A stretch of 64,000 bases of DNA from Novosphingobium sp. (GTDB taxonomy: Bacteria; Pseudomonadota; Alphaproteobacteria; Sphingomonadales; Sphingomonadaceae): NCBI RefSeq assembly GCF_030696665.1, contig NZ_JAUYRV010000002.1, forward strand, positions 1-64,000. Direction: 5' to 3'. The translations under genes and the position numbers were made by a program. Positions 8,300-16,407 of this stretch are shown piece after piece; position 1 is the stretch's first letter, and each line of letters opens with the position of its first letter. The notes beneath the pieces were generated by a model. That model had not been told where the DNA came from. It did no database searches and was given only the letters and a program-made list of their open reading frames with translations.

Positions 8300-9672
8300 C
8301 GGCCGAGGAAGCTGCCGCAACGCAGGACGAAGCAAAAGTCCGCGCGTGGTTGGCCAAGAACATCGGTGGGACGATCACCGCGTTCGAACGCCTGCCGCGC
8401 TGGCGGCCATCGTGGCAAGTGACGGTTGAACGCGGAGCAGAAGTGCTGGAACTGCACGTGCGCGGGGATCGCGCCAGCGGCCTTGGCATTTGTCCGCTGC
8501 GCCGTGAGTACGACGTACTGGCGCTGTTCGAACAAAACGGCATTCCGGTGCCCCATATCTACGGCTGGTGCAGCGATCCCGAAGCCATCGTGATGGCGCA
8601 CATGGCTGACACGCCGTTTCTGGGCGACATTGATGGCAACCCGGCGGTGCAGCGCATGGTTGAGGATTATGCGGGCTATCTTGCCAACGTGCACGCGCTT
8701 GATATTGAGCCGTTTTTGGCAGCCGGTTTAACTGCTGCGGAAACGCCCGAGGCGGTGGCGCTCGATTATTTGCGCTTGGCCGAAAGCCATTATGAAGCAG
8801 AGGACCAGCCCGACGCACTGCTGCGGTTCGTCACCGGCTGGCTGCACCGCCACTTGCCGCTGCACCGCAACAGCAACGCGGTGCTGATCGGCGATGCCCC
8901 GCAGTTCTTCCATAATGGAGAGCGCGTCACCGCATTCTACGATCTGGAACTGGCCAAGCTGGGCGACCCGATTGCCGATCTCGCATCCATCCGGGTGCGC
9001 GATATCAACGAGCCGATCAGCGATGTGGCCGCCATGTTCGCTCGCTATGTCAAAGACAGCGGCAACGAAATCGACTGGCCGGTCCTGACCTATTACACCG
9101 TGCTGCTGTTCATCGCGGTGCCGATGATGACCAAGGCGACCTTCCGCAAGGTCAGCCCTCACCCCGCCTATGTCGAATACTTGTCATGGGGCATGGGCAC
9201 CAGCCGCGCCGCGCTTGAAGCCATTGCCGAGGGTGAAGGCTACGCGCTCGATCCGGCGGAACCAGTGCGAAGCATTGTCCCGCGCGATGCCAATGCGTGG
9301 CGCGATCTGGCCGTGCAGTGCGGAACGCTGCCCACCGAAGGCTTCTTCCGCCAGCACCCCGCGCAATCCCTGGCGTTTTACTTGCAGCGCATTGCCGAAA
9401 GCGGCGACGCCATTGCGCAAGCAGAACTGGACGATGCCCGCGACATTCTCGGGATTGCCGAAGCTGACGCGGCTACGCTGGAAGCGCAGCTTGATGCTTT
9501 TGTTGAACTGGCCAGCCCAGACCATGACCACGCGCTGGTGCGCTATTTCCACCGTCGCCAGATGCGCCGGTTGCAATTGCTGCGCGATTACCCCGGTCCC
9601 ATCGTTACGCGCGGCCTTTCGCCACTGGATCATGTGTTTCCCAATGCCTACCCGCGCCGCGTCGCCGGATAA
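8296..9672 (+). CDS. Phosphotransferase family protein (APH/kinase fold) with altered catalytic loop
   Basis: The 458-residue product has the aminoglycoside-phosphotransferase/choline-kinase fold. The N-lobe runs from ERLPRWRPSWQV to ELHVRGDR, and the DFG-like metal-binding element is AFYDLELAKLGDPIADLA. The Brenner loop, normally HGDxxxxN, reads LIGDAPQFF: the Asp is kept but the His and Asn are not. The paralogue at 13590 has FDSGQFL in the same place, so both share D-x-x-Q-F. Known relatives in catabolic clusters (LvaA of Pseudomonas putida, the kinase domains of ACAD10/11) phosphorylate hydroxyacyl-CoA thioesters; that role is inferred here. A helical extension of about 120 residues follows the kinase core. 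The gene overlaps the upstream GST (ATGA). Confidence 0.82.
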   Translation: MTAEEAAATQDEAKVRAWLAKNIGGTITAFERLPRWRPSWQVTVERGAEVLELHVRGDRASGLGICPLRREYDVLALFEQNGIPVPHIYGWCSDPEAIVMAHMADTPFLGDIDGNPAVQRMVEDYAGYLANVHALDIEPFLAAGLTAAETPEAVALDYLRLAESHYEAEDQPDALLRFVTGWLHRHLPLHRNSNAVLIGDAPQFFHNGERVTAFYDLELAKLGDPIADLASIRVRDINEPISDVAAMFARYVKDSGNEIDWPVLTYYTVLLFIAVPMMTKATFRKVSPHPAYVEYLSWGMGTSRAALEAIAEGEGYALDPAEPVRSIVPRDANAWRDLAVQCGTLPTEGFFRQHPAQSLAFYLQRIAESGDAIAQAELDDARDILGIAEADAATLEAQLDAFVELASPDHDHALVRYFHRRQMRRLQLLRDYPGPIVTRGLSPLDHVFPNAYPRRVAG

Positions 9673-9684
9673 GGATGCCTTCCG

Positions 9685-10311
9685 ATGCTGAAGCTTCATC
9701 ACCTCAACCACAGCCGCTCGTTCCGTGTGTTCTGGCTGCTCGAAGAACTTGGCCTTCCGTTCGAGGTGGTCCACCACGAACGCCATCCCGAAACCCGGAT
9801 GGGTCCGCCCGCGCTGAAAGCGGCGCATCCCATCGGAAAGGCCCCGGCGCTCGAAACCGAACACGGCACCATCGTGGAATCCGGCGCGATCATCGATTTC
9901 ATTCTGCGCCGCCACGGCAATGGCGCGCTGGCTCCGGCCAACGACAGCCCGGACCTGCTGCGCTACCTTGAGTGGATGAACATTGCGGTGTCCATCGGCA
10001 CCACCCCGATCATGCTCAAGGTCTATGGTTTGGCGGCAGGGCTTGCGGGCACTGAATTCGATCAGCGCGCCGACGCCGAATTTACCGGCGTGCTGGGCTA
10101 CATTGAACAATCACTTGAAGGGCATGATTATCTGGTGGGCGATGCCTTCAGCGCTGCCGATATCCAGGTCAGCTTCATTGCCGAACTGGCGCGCGCGTTG
10201 ATCGGCATTACGGCATATCCCAATATGGCAGCTTGGCTTGCGCGGCTCCACGCCCGCCCTGCGTTCCGCGCTGCTATCGAAAACGGCGGCGAGTATGCCT
10301 ATGCATCATGA
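9685..10311 (+). CDS. Glutathione S-transferase family protein
   Basis: This is a 208-residue GST with the N-terminal motif HHLNHSRSFRVFWLLEELGL, the glutathione gamma-Glu site ESGAI (about residues 66-70) and a C-terminal helical domain with DYLVGDAFSAADI, the conserved N-capping box of GSTs. It lies 12 bp after the phosphotransferase and is the last gene of the operon that begins at 5999. It is convergent with the oxidoreductase that ends at 10330. It resembles the GST at 7667 in layout but not closely in sequence, so this is not a recent tandem duplication. Confidence 0.9.
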   Translation: MLKLHHLNHSRSFRVFWLLEELGLPFEVVHHERHPETRMGPPALKAAHPIGKAPALETEHGTIVESGAIIDFILRRHGNGALAPANDSPDLLRYLEWMNIAVSIGTTPIMLKVYGLAAGLAGTEFDQRADAEFTGVLGYIEQSLEGHDYLVGDAFSAADIQVSFIAELARALIGITAYPNMAAWLARLHARPAFRAAIENGGEYAYAS

Positions 10312-10329
10312 TCGAAACCGCGTCTCGGT

Positions 10330-11400
10330 TCAGGCCGCTGGCGCAGCCTGATGAAACGCGTCGGTGCCCGCCAGAGGTGGCGCATCGGTCAGCAGCATGA
10401 TGCCAGGCTTTGCCTGCACCACATAGGGAACGGCGTGGATCGCATGCATCGCGGTCGCCATGCAGGCATCGTCGGTTGGCATCACGCTGTCCGATCCGAT
10501 GTCAATTCGCGCATTGATCGTCGGCTCGCCTTCCAGATCGATCAGCCAGCCGTGCCCCTGCGGCCATTCGGGGGCAAGGTCTTCGGCCATGCGGGTAAAG
10601 TGCTGCAATACGATGCGCTCGCGCCCGCCCGAAATCACCCGCACGCCAAAGTTCATCGCACCAACTGTCCCTGCCCGGATCGTGCCTGCGGCAACGTGCA
10701 GGTCGCGCGGGGTGATCGCCACATTGCGGAAATTCTCGATCCGGTCGATCGGCAGGCCCAGCACATCGGCCACCAGCATGCCCGAATGACGCCACGTTTC
10801 GCCCACCAGTTCGACATTGGCAAAGGCCGGTGTAGGATCATCTGGCGCATAGCCGAAGCCCATCAGGTCGAACATCTGGTAGGTGCTGGGATACTTGTCG
10901 TACATCAGCGTTTCGGACGCCACCATCCGGTCCACCCGGCGTGACAACCGCGCCAGATAAAGCGGCACGGATTCCGCCAGAAACCCCGGCATGATGCCCA
11001 GCCCGTGAAAGGTGGAGCCGCCCTTGGCGCAGGCGGCGCCTAGCTGTGCTTCCACTTCAGCTCCCAGCGATTTGGGATAGATGAAGTTGGCCGCCGTGGT
11101 CACCACGTTCTTGCCCGATTCCAGCAGCGCACAAATGTCGGCGATGCTACCCGGCACGTCGTTTTCAGCGCCTGCCAGAAACAGCACACAATCGGCCTCA
11201 AGCGCCAGGATCGCTTCACGGTCATTGGTCAGCGCCACGCCGAGCGGATCAATGCCCGCCACGTTGCCGATGTCCTGCCCTGCCTTGTCAGGACTATAGG
11301 TAAATCCGCCGACGATCAGGAAGTCCGGACGCTCTGCGGTGGCGCGAATGACCATCTTGCCGGTGTGCCCTGTCGCCCAGTGAATGATCCGCAAACGCAT
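10330..11400 (-). CDS. Dihydrodipicolinate-reductase-like NAD(P)-dependent oxidoreductase
   Basis: The 356-residue protein begins with a Rossmann motif (RIIHWATGHTGKMVIRA) and a DapB N-terminal-like nucleotide domain. Family members include 2,4-diaminopentanoate dehydrogenase-like and mycobacterial DapB-like proteins whose substrates are mostly unknown. The ATG at 11400 has GGAG 8 nt upstream; an in-frame start at 11433 has no such site. It is the last gene of the minus-strand run that starts with fbiC at 25529, separated from the SDR upstream by 137 bp holding a hairpin repeat. Co-transcription is therefore possible but not certain. A role in reducing or oxidising a late intermediate is a guess. 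Confidence 0.75.
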   Translation of the reverse strand: MRLRIIHWATGHTGKMVIRATAERPDFLIVGGFTYSPDKAGQDIGNVAGIDPLGVALTNDREAILALEADCVLFLAGAENDVPGSIADICALLESGKNVVTTAANFIYPKSLGAEVEAQLGAACAKGGSTFHGLGIMPGFLAESVPLYLARLSRRVDRMVASETLMYDKYPSTYQMFDLMGFGYAPDDPTPAFANVELVGETWRHSGMLVADVLGLPIDRIENFRNVAITPRDLHVAAGTIRAGTVGAMNFGVRVISGGRERIVLQHFTRMAEDLAPEWPQGHGWLIDLEGEPTINARIDIGSDSVMPTDDACMATAMHAIHAVPYVVQAKPGIMLLTDAPPLAGTDAFHQAAPAA

Positions 11401-11440
11401 GGCCTTGTCTCCCACGTTGATTTTTATCCACACGCTGCAG

Positions 11441-11526
11441 GCCCACCCCCAGCCCCTCCCGCTTGCGGGAGGGGAGCGAGACTTAGTGAGCCAAAGGCGA
11501 ACTTAGTCGCAGCGGGGTGGGCATGG
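11441..11526 (+). repeat. 86-bp GC-rich dispersed palindromic repeat, copy A
   Basis: The element is bounded by GCCCACCCC and GGGGTGGGC, a perfect 9-bp inverted repeat, followed by ATGG. It contains an inner hairpin CCCCTCCCGC-TT-GCGGGAGGGG. A second copy lies at 44511-44596 in the opposite orientation; the two align over 86 bp with no gaps and 67 identities by my count. It sits in the gap before the DapB-like gene. This looks like a REP- or MITE-type element, and it may also act as a transcription attenuator. Confidence 0.75.
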
Positions 11527-11537
11527 TGGCGCTGCGA

Positions 11538-12314
11538 TTACTGCGCGGTCCAGCCGCCATCGACCGGCAGGACATGGCCCGTCACCATCGCCGCCTGATC
11601 GCTGCACAGCCACGCAATCGCATCGGCCTGTTCCGACGTGGCAATCACTCGCCGGATCGGCTGGTTGGGCAGCAGGTGGTCGATCACCATTTGCCCCATC
11701 TCTGGCCCCGCCTTGTTATAGGCCTCGGTCGGAGTCACGCCCGGAGCGATGCAGTTCACCCGCACGCCCCTGTCGGCATAGGACACGGCGGCAAACTTGG
11801 TCAGACGCACCACGCCTGCCTTGGATGCAGCGTAAGCAGCCCCGGCAGCGCCAACATACAGCAATCCCGCCAGCGACGTGACGTTGCAGATCGCGCCACC
11901 GCCGTGTTCGATCATGTACGCAATCTCGTGCTTCATCGAAAGGAACACGCTGCGCAGGCTCACCGCTTGCGTGTGCTCCCACGATTCAAGGCTCTGTTCG
12001 TGAAAGTCCGCCCCAGATGCATCGCGGTGCGCGTCGCCGACGATGTTCGCGGCGATGTTTAGCCCGCCAAACGTCGCCACGGTGCCACGCACCAGCGCCA
12101 CGACGTCGTCTTCTTTGGTAGCGTCGGCGCGCAGGAACCGCACGTCGTGCCCCTCGGCGCGCAGCCGTTCAGTGGTCGCCTCGCCCGTTTCTGCGTTGAT
12201 GTCCGACAGCATCACCCGCGCGCCGCGCCGGGCAAAACCTTCTGCCGTCGCCATGCCGATGCCGGCGCCCGCTGCCGTGACGAGGGCGACCTTGCCGCTG
12301 TAGATCCCGCTCAT
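11538..12314 (-). CDS. Short-chain dehydrogenase/reductase
   Basis: The 258-residue classical SDR has the cofactor motif TAAGAGIG (about residues 13-20), the catalytic Ser in NVTSLAG and the Tyr-Lys pair in AYAASKAGVV. Motifs AGAGIG and LSDINAE suggest NAD(H). The ATG at 12314 overlaps the P450 stop (ATGA), so it is translationally coupled to that gene. It likely oxidises the alcohol made by the P450. The upstream open frame beyond 12314 lies inside the P450 gene and is not part of the protein. Confidence 0.9.
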   Translation of the reverse strand: MSGIYSGKVALVTAAGAGIGMATAEGFARRGARVMLSDINAETGEATTERLRAEGHDVRFLRADATKEDDVVALVRGTVATFGGLNIAANIVGDAHRDASGADFHEQSLESWEHTQAVSLRSVFLSMKHEIAYMIEHGGGAICNVTSLAGLLYVGAAGAAYAASKAGVVRLTKFAAVSYADRGVRVNCIAPGVTPTEAYNKAGPEMGQMVIDHLLPNQPIRRVIATSEQADAIAWLCSDQAAMVTGHVLPVDGGWTAQ

Positions 12315-13585
12315 CCCCACACCACATGCAAAGCGCGCGGGCCGCGCAACTGTGCGCCGACGATGACCGGCGGCGGCTGTTCGGGATCGAGCCGCAGGTT
12401 CGGCAGATCGAGCAATGCGTTGAGCATCGCCTCCATCTCGGTCTTGGCCACGGGCATCCCCAGGCACATGTGGACGCCCGCGCCAAAGCCGACATTGATC
12501 TTCTGCGGCCGGTCGATGTCGAATTCGTCCGGGTTATCGAACACCATCTCGTCGCGATTCGCCGATCCCGTACACAGCGAAAGCGCCGCTCCTGCAGGCA
12601 CCTTCACGCCGTGGAACTCAACGTCCACCGCAGCCTGCCGGGCGAGGAACTGCGACGCGGTTTCCCAGCGCATCCCCTCGTTCACCGCCTTGGCCACCAG
12701 TGAGCGATCCTCACGGATGCGCGCCAGCAACGCCGGACGTTCCAGCAGGGCAACCAGCATGCTGCCGAAAGACCGCGTCGTGGTTTCGGCGGCGGCGGGC
12801 AGCATCTGGCGGATCAACTCGGTGATGTGTGCATCGTCCAACTTTTCGCCGTCCGCTTCGGCGCGCAGCAGATAGCCGATCAGGTCTTCGCCCACCGATC
12901 CTTCGGCTCGGCGCTGGCGCACCACCTCCAGCGTATCGTCATAAAGTTCCCGCGCGGCGGCAAAAGCAGCGGCCATGCTGGCCTTGGCCTTTTCCGGATC
13001 GCGCTGCGGCCCCACCAGAATGCGCATTCCCCGCGCGGCAAATTCCTGCGTCTTCGCCTCGTCCTTGGGGAACCCGATGATTTCGTAGATGAGCCGCACC
13101 GGCAGCGGCAGCAAAAGGTCTTCCATCAGCTCCGCTTTGCCGCGCGGTTCCAGCTTGGCCACCGCATCGGCCACGACGGGCGTCAGCAACGTCTTCCACC
13201 CGGCAATCGCCTTGGGCGAAAACGCCGGTGCCAGCAGCTTGCGCGCAACTTTGTGCGTCGCATCGTCCATACCCGTCAGCAGGAACCCGCCAAGGAATTG
13301 TCCCAGCCCCTCCTGCAACAGCGTGCTGGTGAACGTCTTGGGATCGCGCAAGACCTGCAGCACATCGTCATAGCGGAACAGCGTGAAGACCTGCCGCCCA
13401 AGATTGGAATAGTCCGCCTGCGAGGGCACGTTCCACTTGGCCAGAATATCGCCGACCATGATCGGCTCATTCTTGCGGGCCTCGCGATAGACAGCGTGCG
13501 GGTCTTGGGTATCGGTCCCGTAAACGCTGCTCACGGCGGCGAAATCGCGGGAAATTTCGCTTGTCGCAGATGGCTTGCCGGTCAT
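12311..13585 (-). CDS. Cytochrome P450 monooxygenase
   Basis: This 424-residue P450 belongs to a different subfamily from the other three in the window. The I-helix is PAAAETTTRSFGS (Glu-Thr in place of Asp-Thr as the acid-alcohol pair), and the heme loop is VGFGAGVHMCLGMPVAKTE with the axial Cys. The ATG at 13585 lies 4 bp after the upstream phosphotransferase stop. It is the only P450 inside the operon that also makes F420, so it is the best candidate for an oxygenation step linked to the F420-dependent enzymes. It needs a separate ferredoxin and reductase; neither is in this operon. Confidence 0.92.
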   Translation of the reverse strand: MTGKPSATSEISRDFAAVSSVYGTDTQDPHAVYREARKNEPIMVGDILAKWNVPSQADYSNLGRQVFTLFRYDDVLQVLRDPKTFTSTLLQEGLGQFLGGFLLTGMDDATHKVARKLLAPAFSPKAIAGWKTLLTPVVADAVAKLEPRGKAELMEDLLLPLPVRLIYEIIGFPKDEAKTQEFAARGMRILVGPQRDPEKAKASMAAAFAAARELYDDTLEVVRQRRAEGSVGEDLIGYLLRAEADGEKLDDAHITELIRQMLPAAAETTTRSFGSMLVALLERPALLARIREDRSLVAKAVNEGMRWETASQFLARQAAVDVEFHGVKVPAGAALSLCTGSANRDEMVFDNPDEFDIDRPQKINVGFGAGVHMCLGMPVAKTEMEAMLNALLDLPNLRLDPEQPPPVIVGAQLRGPRALHVVWG

Positions 13586-13589
13586 CGCG

Positions 13590-14960
13590 TCACACCCCTT
13601 GCGGCAGGCGCACGTGCAGCGCGGCCTCACCAATCGACGTCGGGCCAAACACCTGCAACCGCCGCCCTTCGATTGCCCCCAGCAGGGTCAGCAAAGCAGC
13701 GTCCTGATCCGGTCCAGCCGCCAGCACGAAGGCTTCCAACGCCGCCTCAGCATCGGGCCAGCGCGCAAAGTCCTGCCCCAGGAATGAGCTTACCTCGGCG
13801 ATGTTCTGCGCCACCATCGCCGCGCCATAGGCATCCGCGCGGCCGACCCATTCGATCAGTTCCGCCGCCTGCCCCTTCTGCCCTTCGGCCACCGCATCCT
13901 TGGGCGCTAAGCCCGAAAGCGTGTCGGTGAGCTTGCGGATCAGTGTGGCGTTGTCGCCGGTCCGCTCAACCAGTGGCGGCAGTTCGGGCAGGGCAACGCC
14001 GGTCAGCTTTGAAAGCGCCAGCAGGATCGACCGGCGCAGCGCCAGATCGAATTGGAGATAGACCGAATGCGGATCGGCCGGGCGCGGATCAGCGACCGTG
14101 CCGGTAAACTGCATCGTGCCCAGCAGCGAGAACTGCAGCACATGGAACAACACCGCATCATGATCTACCGGCTCGCCGCTGGCCTCGGCGTAATAGCCAT
14201 AAAGCTCGGCCAGCGGCGCGCCCATCGGCTCGATCGTGTTGCGCATGCCCATTGTCGCAAGATCGACCATCGGATCGCCGATCATGCTGAATTCAAAGTC
14301 GTACAGTTGCGTCATGCGCTGGTCGTGGACAAGGAACTGCCCGGAATCGAACTGGATGAACGCGGCGCGGGTGCGGTGCTTGGGCACATTGCGGCGGATC
14401 CACTGGATCACGAATTCCAGCAGTGGTTCGGGCCGCTTCTTGGTGCGCAGATACTGCGGCATGTAGGTATTGAGGCCGACCAGCGCGACCTCTTCGGCGC
14501 CCTGTGGCACGTGCATGTCAGCCACGTCGGCAAACGCGCTCACCGGCAGTGCGTGCATCGCTGCCACCGCCGTCATGTATTCGCGCCCTACCATGCTCTG
14601 TTCTTCAGGCGCCAGGCCCGAAAGATCGCGCGTGCCCTTGATCGATTCCATCACGATGCATGGCGGCTCGGCCAGATAGCCATAGACTTCCGGCACCGGA
14701 ATGCCTTGGGCATGCAACACGCGGATAATGTCCGCCTCGCGCTTCAGGTCGGGGAAGATCGCCACGTCGCCGGTGCGGTCACCGCGCAAGTGCAGCTCAA
14801 CCAGCTTGCCGCCCACCTCGACATCGGCAAACCACGCCGGACGCCAGCGCACTTGCTGCTCCATCCGCACGATTGTGCCGCCCATCGTCGCTTCAACAAA
14901 ATCACGGATGCGCTGGACGGCGGCATCGTCGTATTCAGGAACGCCGGTTGCTTCAGTCAT
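13590..14960 (-). CDS. Phosphotransferase family protein (APH/kinase fold) with altered catalytic loop
   Basis: The 456-residue paralogue of the protein at 8296 has the same N-lobe (QQVRWRPAWFADV, ELHLRGDRTGD), the metal-binding YDFEFSMIGDPMVDLAT and a similar C-terminal helical extension. The catalytic loop reads AAFIQFDSGQFLV where canonical members have HGDxxxxN. The Asp is retained, the His is Phe and the Asn is Leu. Two independent genes with the same D-x-x-Q-F variant argue for a real subfamily and not for decay. Its ATG overlaps the SnoaL-like stop by 1 bp (TAATG). An acyl-CoA or alcohol kinase role is inferred from family context only. Confidence 0.82.
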   Translation of the reverse strand: MTEATGVPEYDDAAVQRIRDFVEATMGGTIVRMEQQVRWRPAWFADVEVGGKLVELHLRGDRTGDVAIFPDLKREADIIRVLHAQGIPVPEVYGYLAEPPCIVMESIKGTRDLSGLAPEEQSMVGREYMTAVAAMHALPVSAFADVADMHVPQGAEEVALVGLNTYMPQYLRTKKRPEPLLEFVIQWIRRNVPKHRTRAAFIQFDSGQFLVHDQRMTQLYDFEFSMIGDPMVDLATMGMRNTIEPMGAPLAELYGYYAEASGEPVDHDAVLFHVLQFSLLGTMQFTGTVADPRPADPHSVYLQFDLALRRSILLALSKLTGVALPELPPLVERTGDNATLIRKLTDTLSGLAPKDAVAEGQKGQAAELIEWVGRADAYGAAMVAQNIAEVSSFLGQDFARWPDAEAALEAFVLAAGPDQDAALLTLLGAIEGRRLQVFGPTSIGEAALHVRLPQGV

Positions 14961-15355
14961 TACGCCGCCCCGCCTTCAACAGGCGCGAACGCAGCAGCAG
15001 CCGCGCGCGTATCCATATATTCCTTGCCCGAAACGATCAGCCCATCACGCACGATCAGGACGTTATGATATTCGTTGCGGTAGACGGTGTTGGGGAAGGT
15101 CATTTCCCCGCGCACTTCCACCGCCACCCGGTCACCCTCGGCGGTGATGCCGATGATGTCGGCCACGCGCCTGTTCGCGGTCAGCAGCCCGTCACGCACG
15201 CTGTCAATGAAGGCCTGGCGCGACATGTCGCCAAAACCCAAAATCCACCATGTGCAATCGGGATGCTGCAGCGCCTCGATCGTGGCAATATCGCCATCGA
15301 CCACTGCCTGCATATAGCGGCGCGCTACGTTCTTGTTCGCTTCGACGTCAGTCAT
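14960..15355 (-). CDS. SnoaL-like/NTF2-superfamily protein
   Basis: This small 131-residue protein has the alpha+beta barrel pattern of the NTF2-like superfamily: N-terminal helix NVARRYMQAVVDGD, the conserved core HPDCTWWILGFGD, and C-terminal strands ending in YHNVLIVRDGLIVSGKEYMD. Family members act as small-molecule isomerases, dehydratases or cyclases (for example steroid Delta5-isomerase, SnoaL), but the catalytic residues vary and the reaction cannot be assigned. It lies 2 bp downstream of the luciferase-like enzyme and overlaps the phosphotransferase by 1 bp, so it is firmly in the operon. Confidence 0.8.
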   Translation of the reverse strand: MTDVEANKNVARRYMQAVVDGDIATIEALQHPDCTWWILGFGDMSRQAFIDSVRDGLLTANRRVADIIGITAEGDRVAVEVRGEMTFPNTVYRNEYHNVLIVRDGLIVSGKEYMDTRAAAAAFAPVEGGAA

Positions 15356-15357
15356 CG

Positions 15358-16392
15358 TCAGACCTTTCCATTGCCATAGAACAGGTCGGCGATGCCGGCC
15401 GTGTAATAGGCGATCTTGTCGGGTTCCAGCCCGTAATGCGGAATAACCGGGGTGCAGGCGTCGGCGTGTTCCACCCGTTCGTGGAAGCGGCGCAGCACTT
15501 CGTCCTTGGGGCCGACCAGCGCGATGCTTTCGACCATCTCATCGGTGCAGGCGGCAACCATTCCGGCAAGATCGCCAGCGGCAAAGCAGGCCTGCAAGGC
15601 GCGCGCCGGATCGCCCATACCGATGCCATCGAAATAGCGCAGATACTGCGGCGATTGGCTGTAGAACGCGATATTGGCACGCGCATCGTTTATCGCCTCG
15701 CGCTTATCCGGGTTTACCGCCACAAACATTTGCAGGTTGACCGTAATGGCGCTGCGTTGCCGCCCCGCCTTGTCCAGTCCACGCTTCAACGCGGGCGTTG
15801 CCACATCGCGAATCCACTGTGCATTCCACAACGGATGGCCCAGCAGGCCGTCGGTGATTTCGCCTGCCATTTCGCAGGCATTTTGAAACACGGCGGGCAG
15901 GAAGATCGGAATTTCAGTGCGCACGGGGGCTGAAAGCGTGCGGAAATGCGTCAGGTCGAGCTTGTGATATTCGCCCTCCAGCACGCCGAGTTCGCCGGTG
16001 TGCCCCTTGGCAACGATGGCGCGGATCAGGCCGATCACTTCGCGCATATGTGCCAGCGGTTTGCCATAGGTCGATCCGAATGCACCCTCGGTCAGGCTCT
16101 GCGCGCTGGAGCCAAGCCCCAAAATCGCGCGCCCCCCGCTGATCGTGTCCAGATCCATGATGTTGCACGCCGTCTCCAGCGGGCTGCGCACGAAGGCCAG
16201 CGCGATGCCGGTCCCGAGCTTCAGCTTCTCGCTGACCGCAGCCGCGGCAGAAAGCGGCAGGAACGGCGCGCCGAATGTCTGCGACGACCAGATGCCTTCA
16301 AGCCCGGCGGATTCATACCGCTCCACTGCCGCCACCAGCTGCTTGGCGGGCAGGGGTGGCAGTTGCGCCCAGATGTGTTCGCTTGCGGTCAT
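15358..16392 (-). CDS. LLM-class (luciferase-like) oxidoreductase, probably F420-dependent
   Basis: The 344-residue TIM-barrel protein belongs to the bacterial luciferase-like superfamily. Conserved features are the N-terminal barrel strand with WSSQTFGAPF, the KLGTGIALAFVRSP loop at the flavin or deazaflavin phosphate site and the GRAILGLGSSAQ motif. Its resemblance is to F420-dependent members (mycobacterial LLM enzymes, methylene-tetrahydromethanopterin reductase type) and not to two-component FMN monooxygenases. Cofactor choice cannot be proved from motifs, but F420 synthesis genes lie in the same operon. Such enzymes transfer hydride to or from alcohols, ketones or conjugated double bonds. 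It starts 15 bp after a phosphotransferase gene. Confidence 0.85.
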   Translation of the reverse strand: MTASEHIWAQLPPLPAKQLVAAVERYESAGLEGIWSSQTFGAPFLPLSAAAAVSEKLKLGTGIALAFVRSPLETACNIMDLDTISGGRAILGLGSSAQSLTEGAFGSTYGKPLAHMREVIGLIRAIVAKGHTGELGVLEGEYHKLDLTHFRTLSAPVRTEIPIFLPAVFQNACEMAGEITDGLLGHPLWNAQWIRDVATPALKRGLDKAGRQRSAITVNLQMFVAVNPDKREAINDARANIAFYSQSPQYLRYFDGIGMGDPARALQACFAAGDLAGMVAACTDEMVESIALVGPKDEVLRRFHERVEHADACTPVIPHYGLEPDKIAYYTAGIADLFYGNGKV

Positions 16393-16407
16393 GCCCCGGC
16401 CTCGTTC

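Noticed and set aside
10312..10329. Short AACCG/CGGTT dyad between convergent GST and DapB-like genes
   Set aside because: The stem is only about 5 bp and there is no T-run; not called as a terminator.
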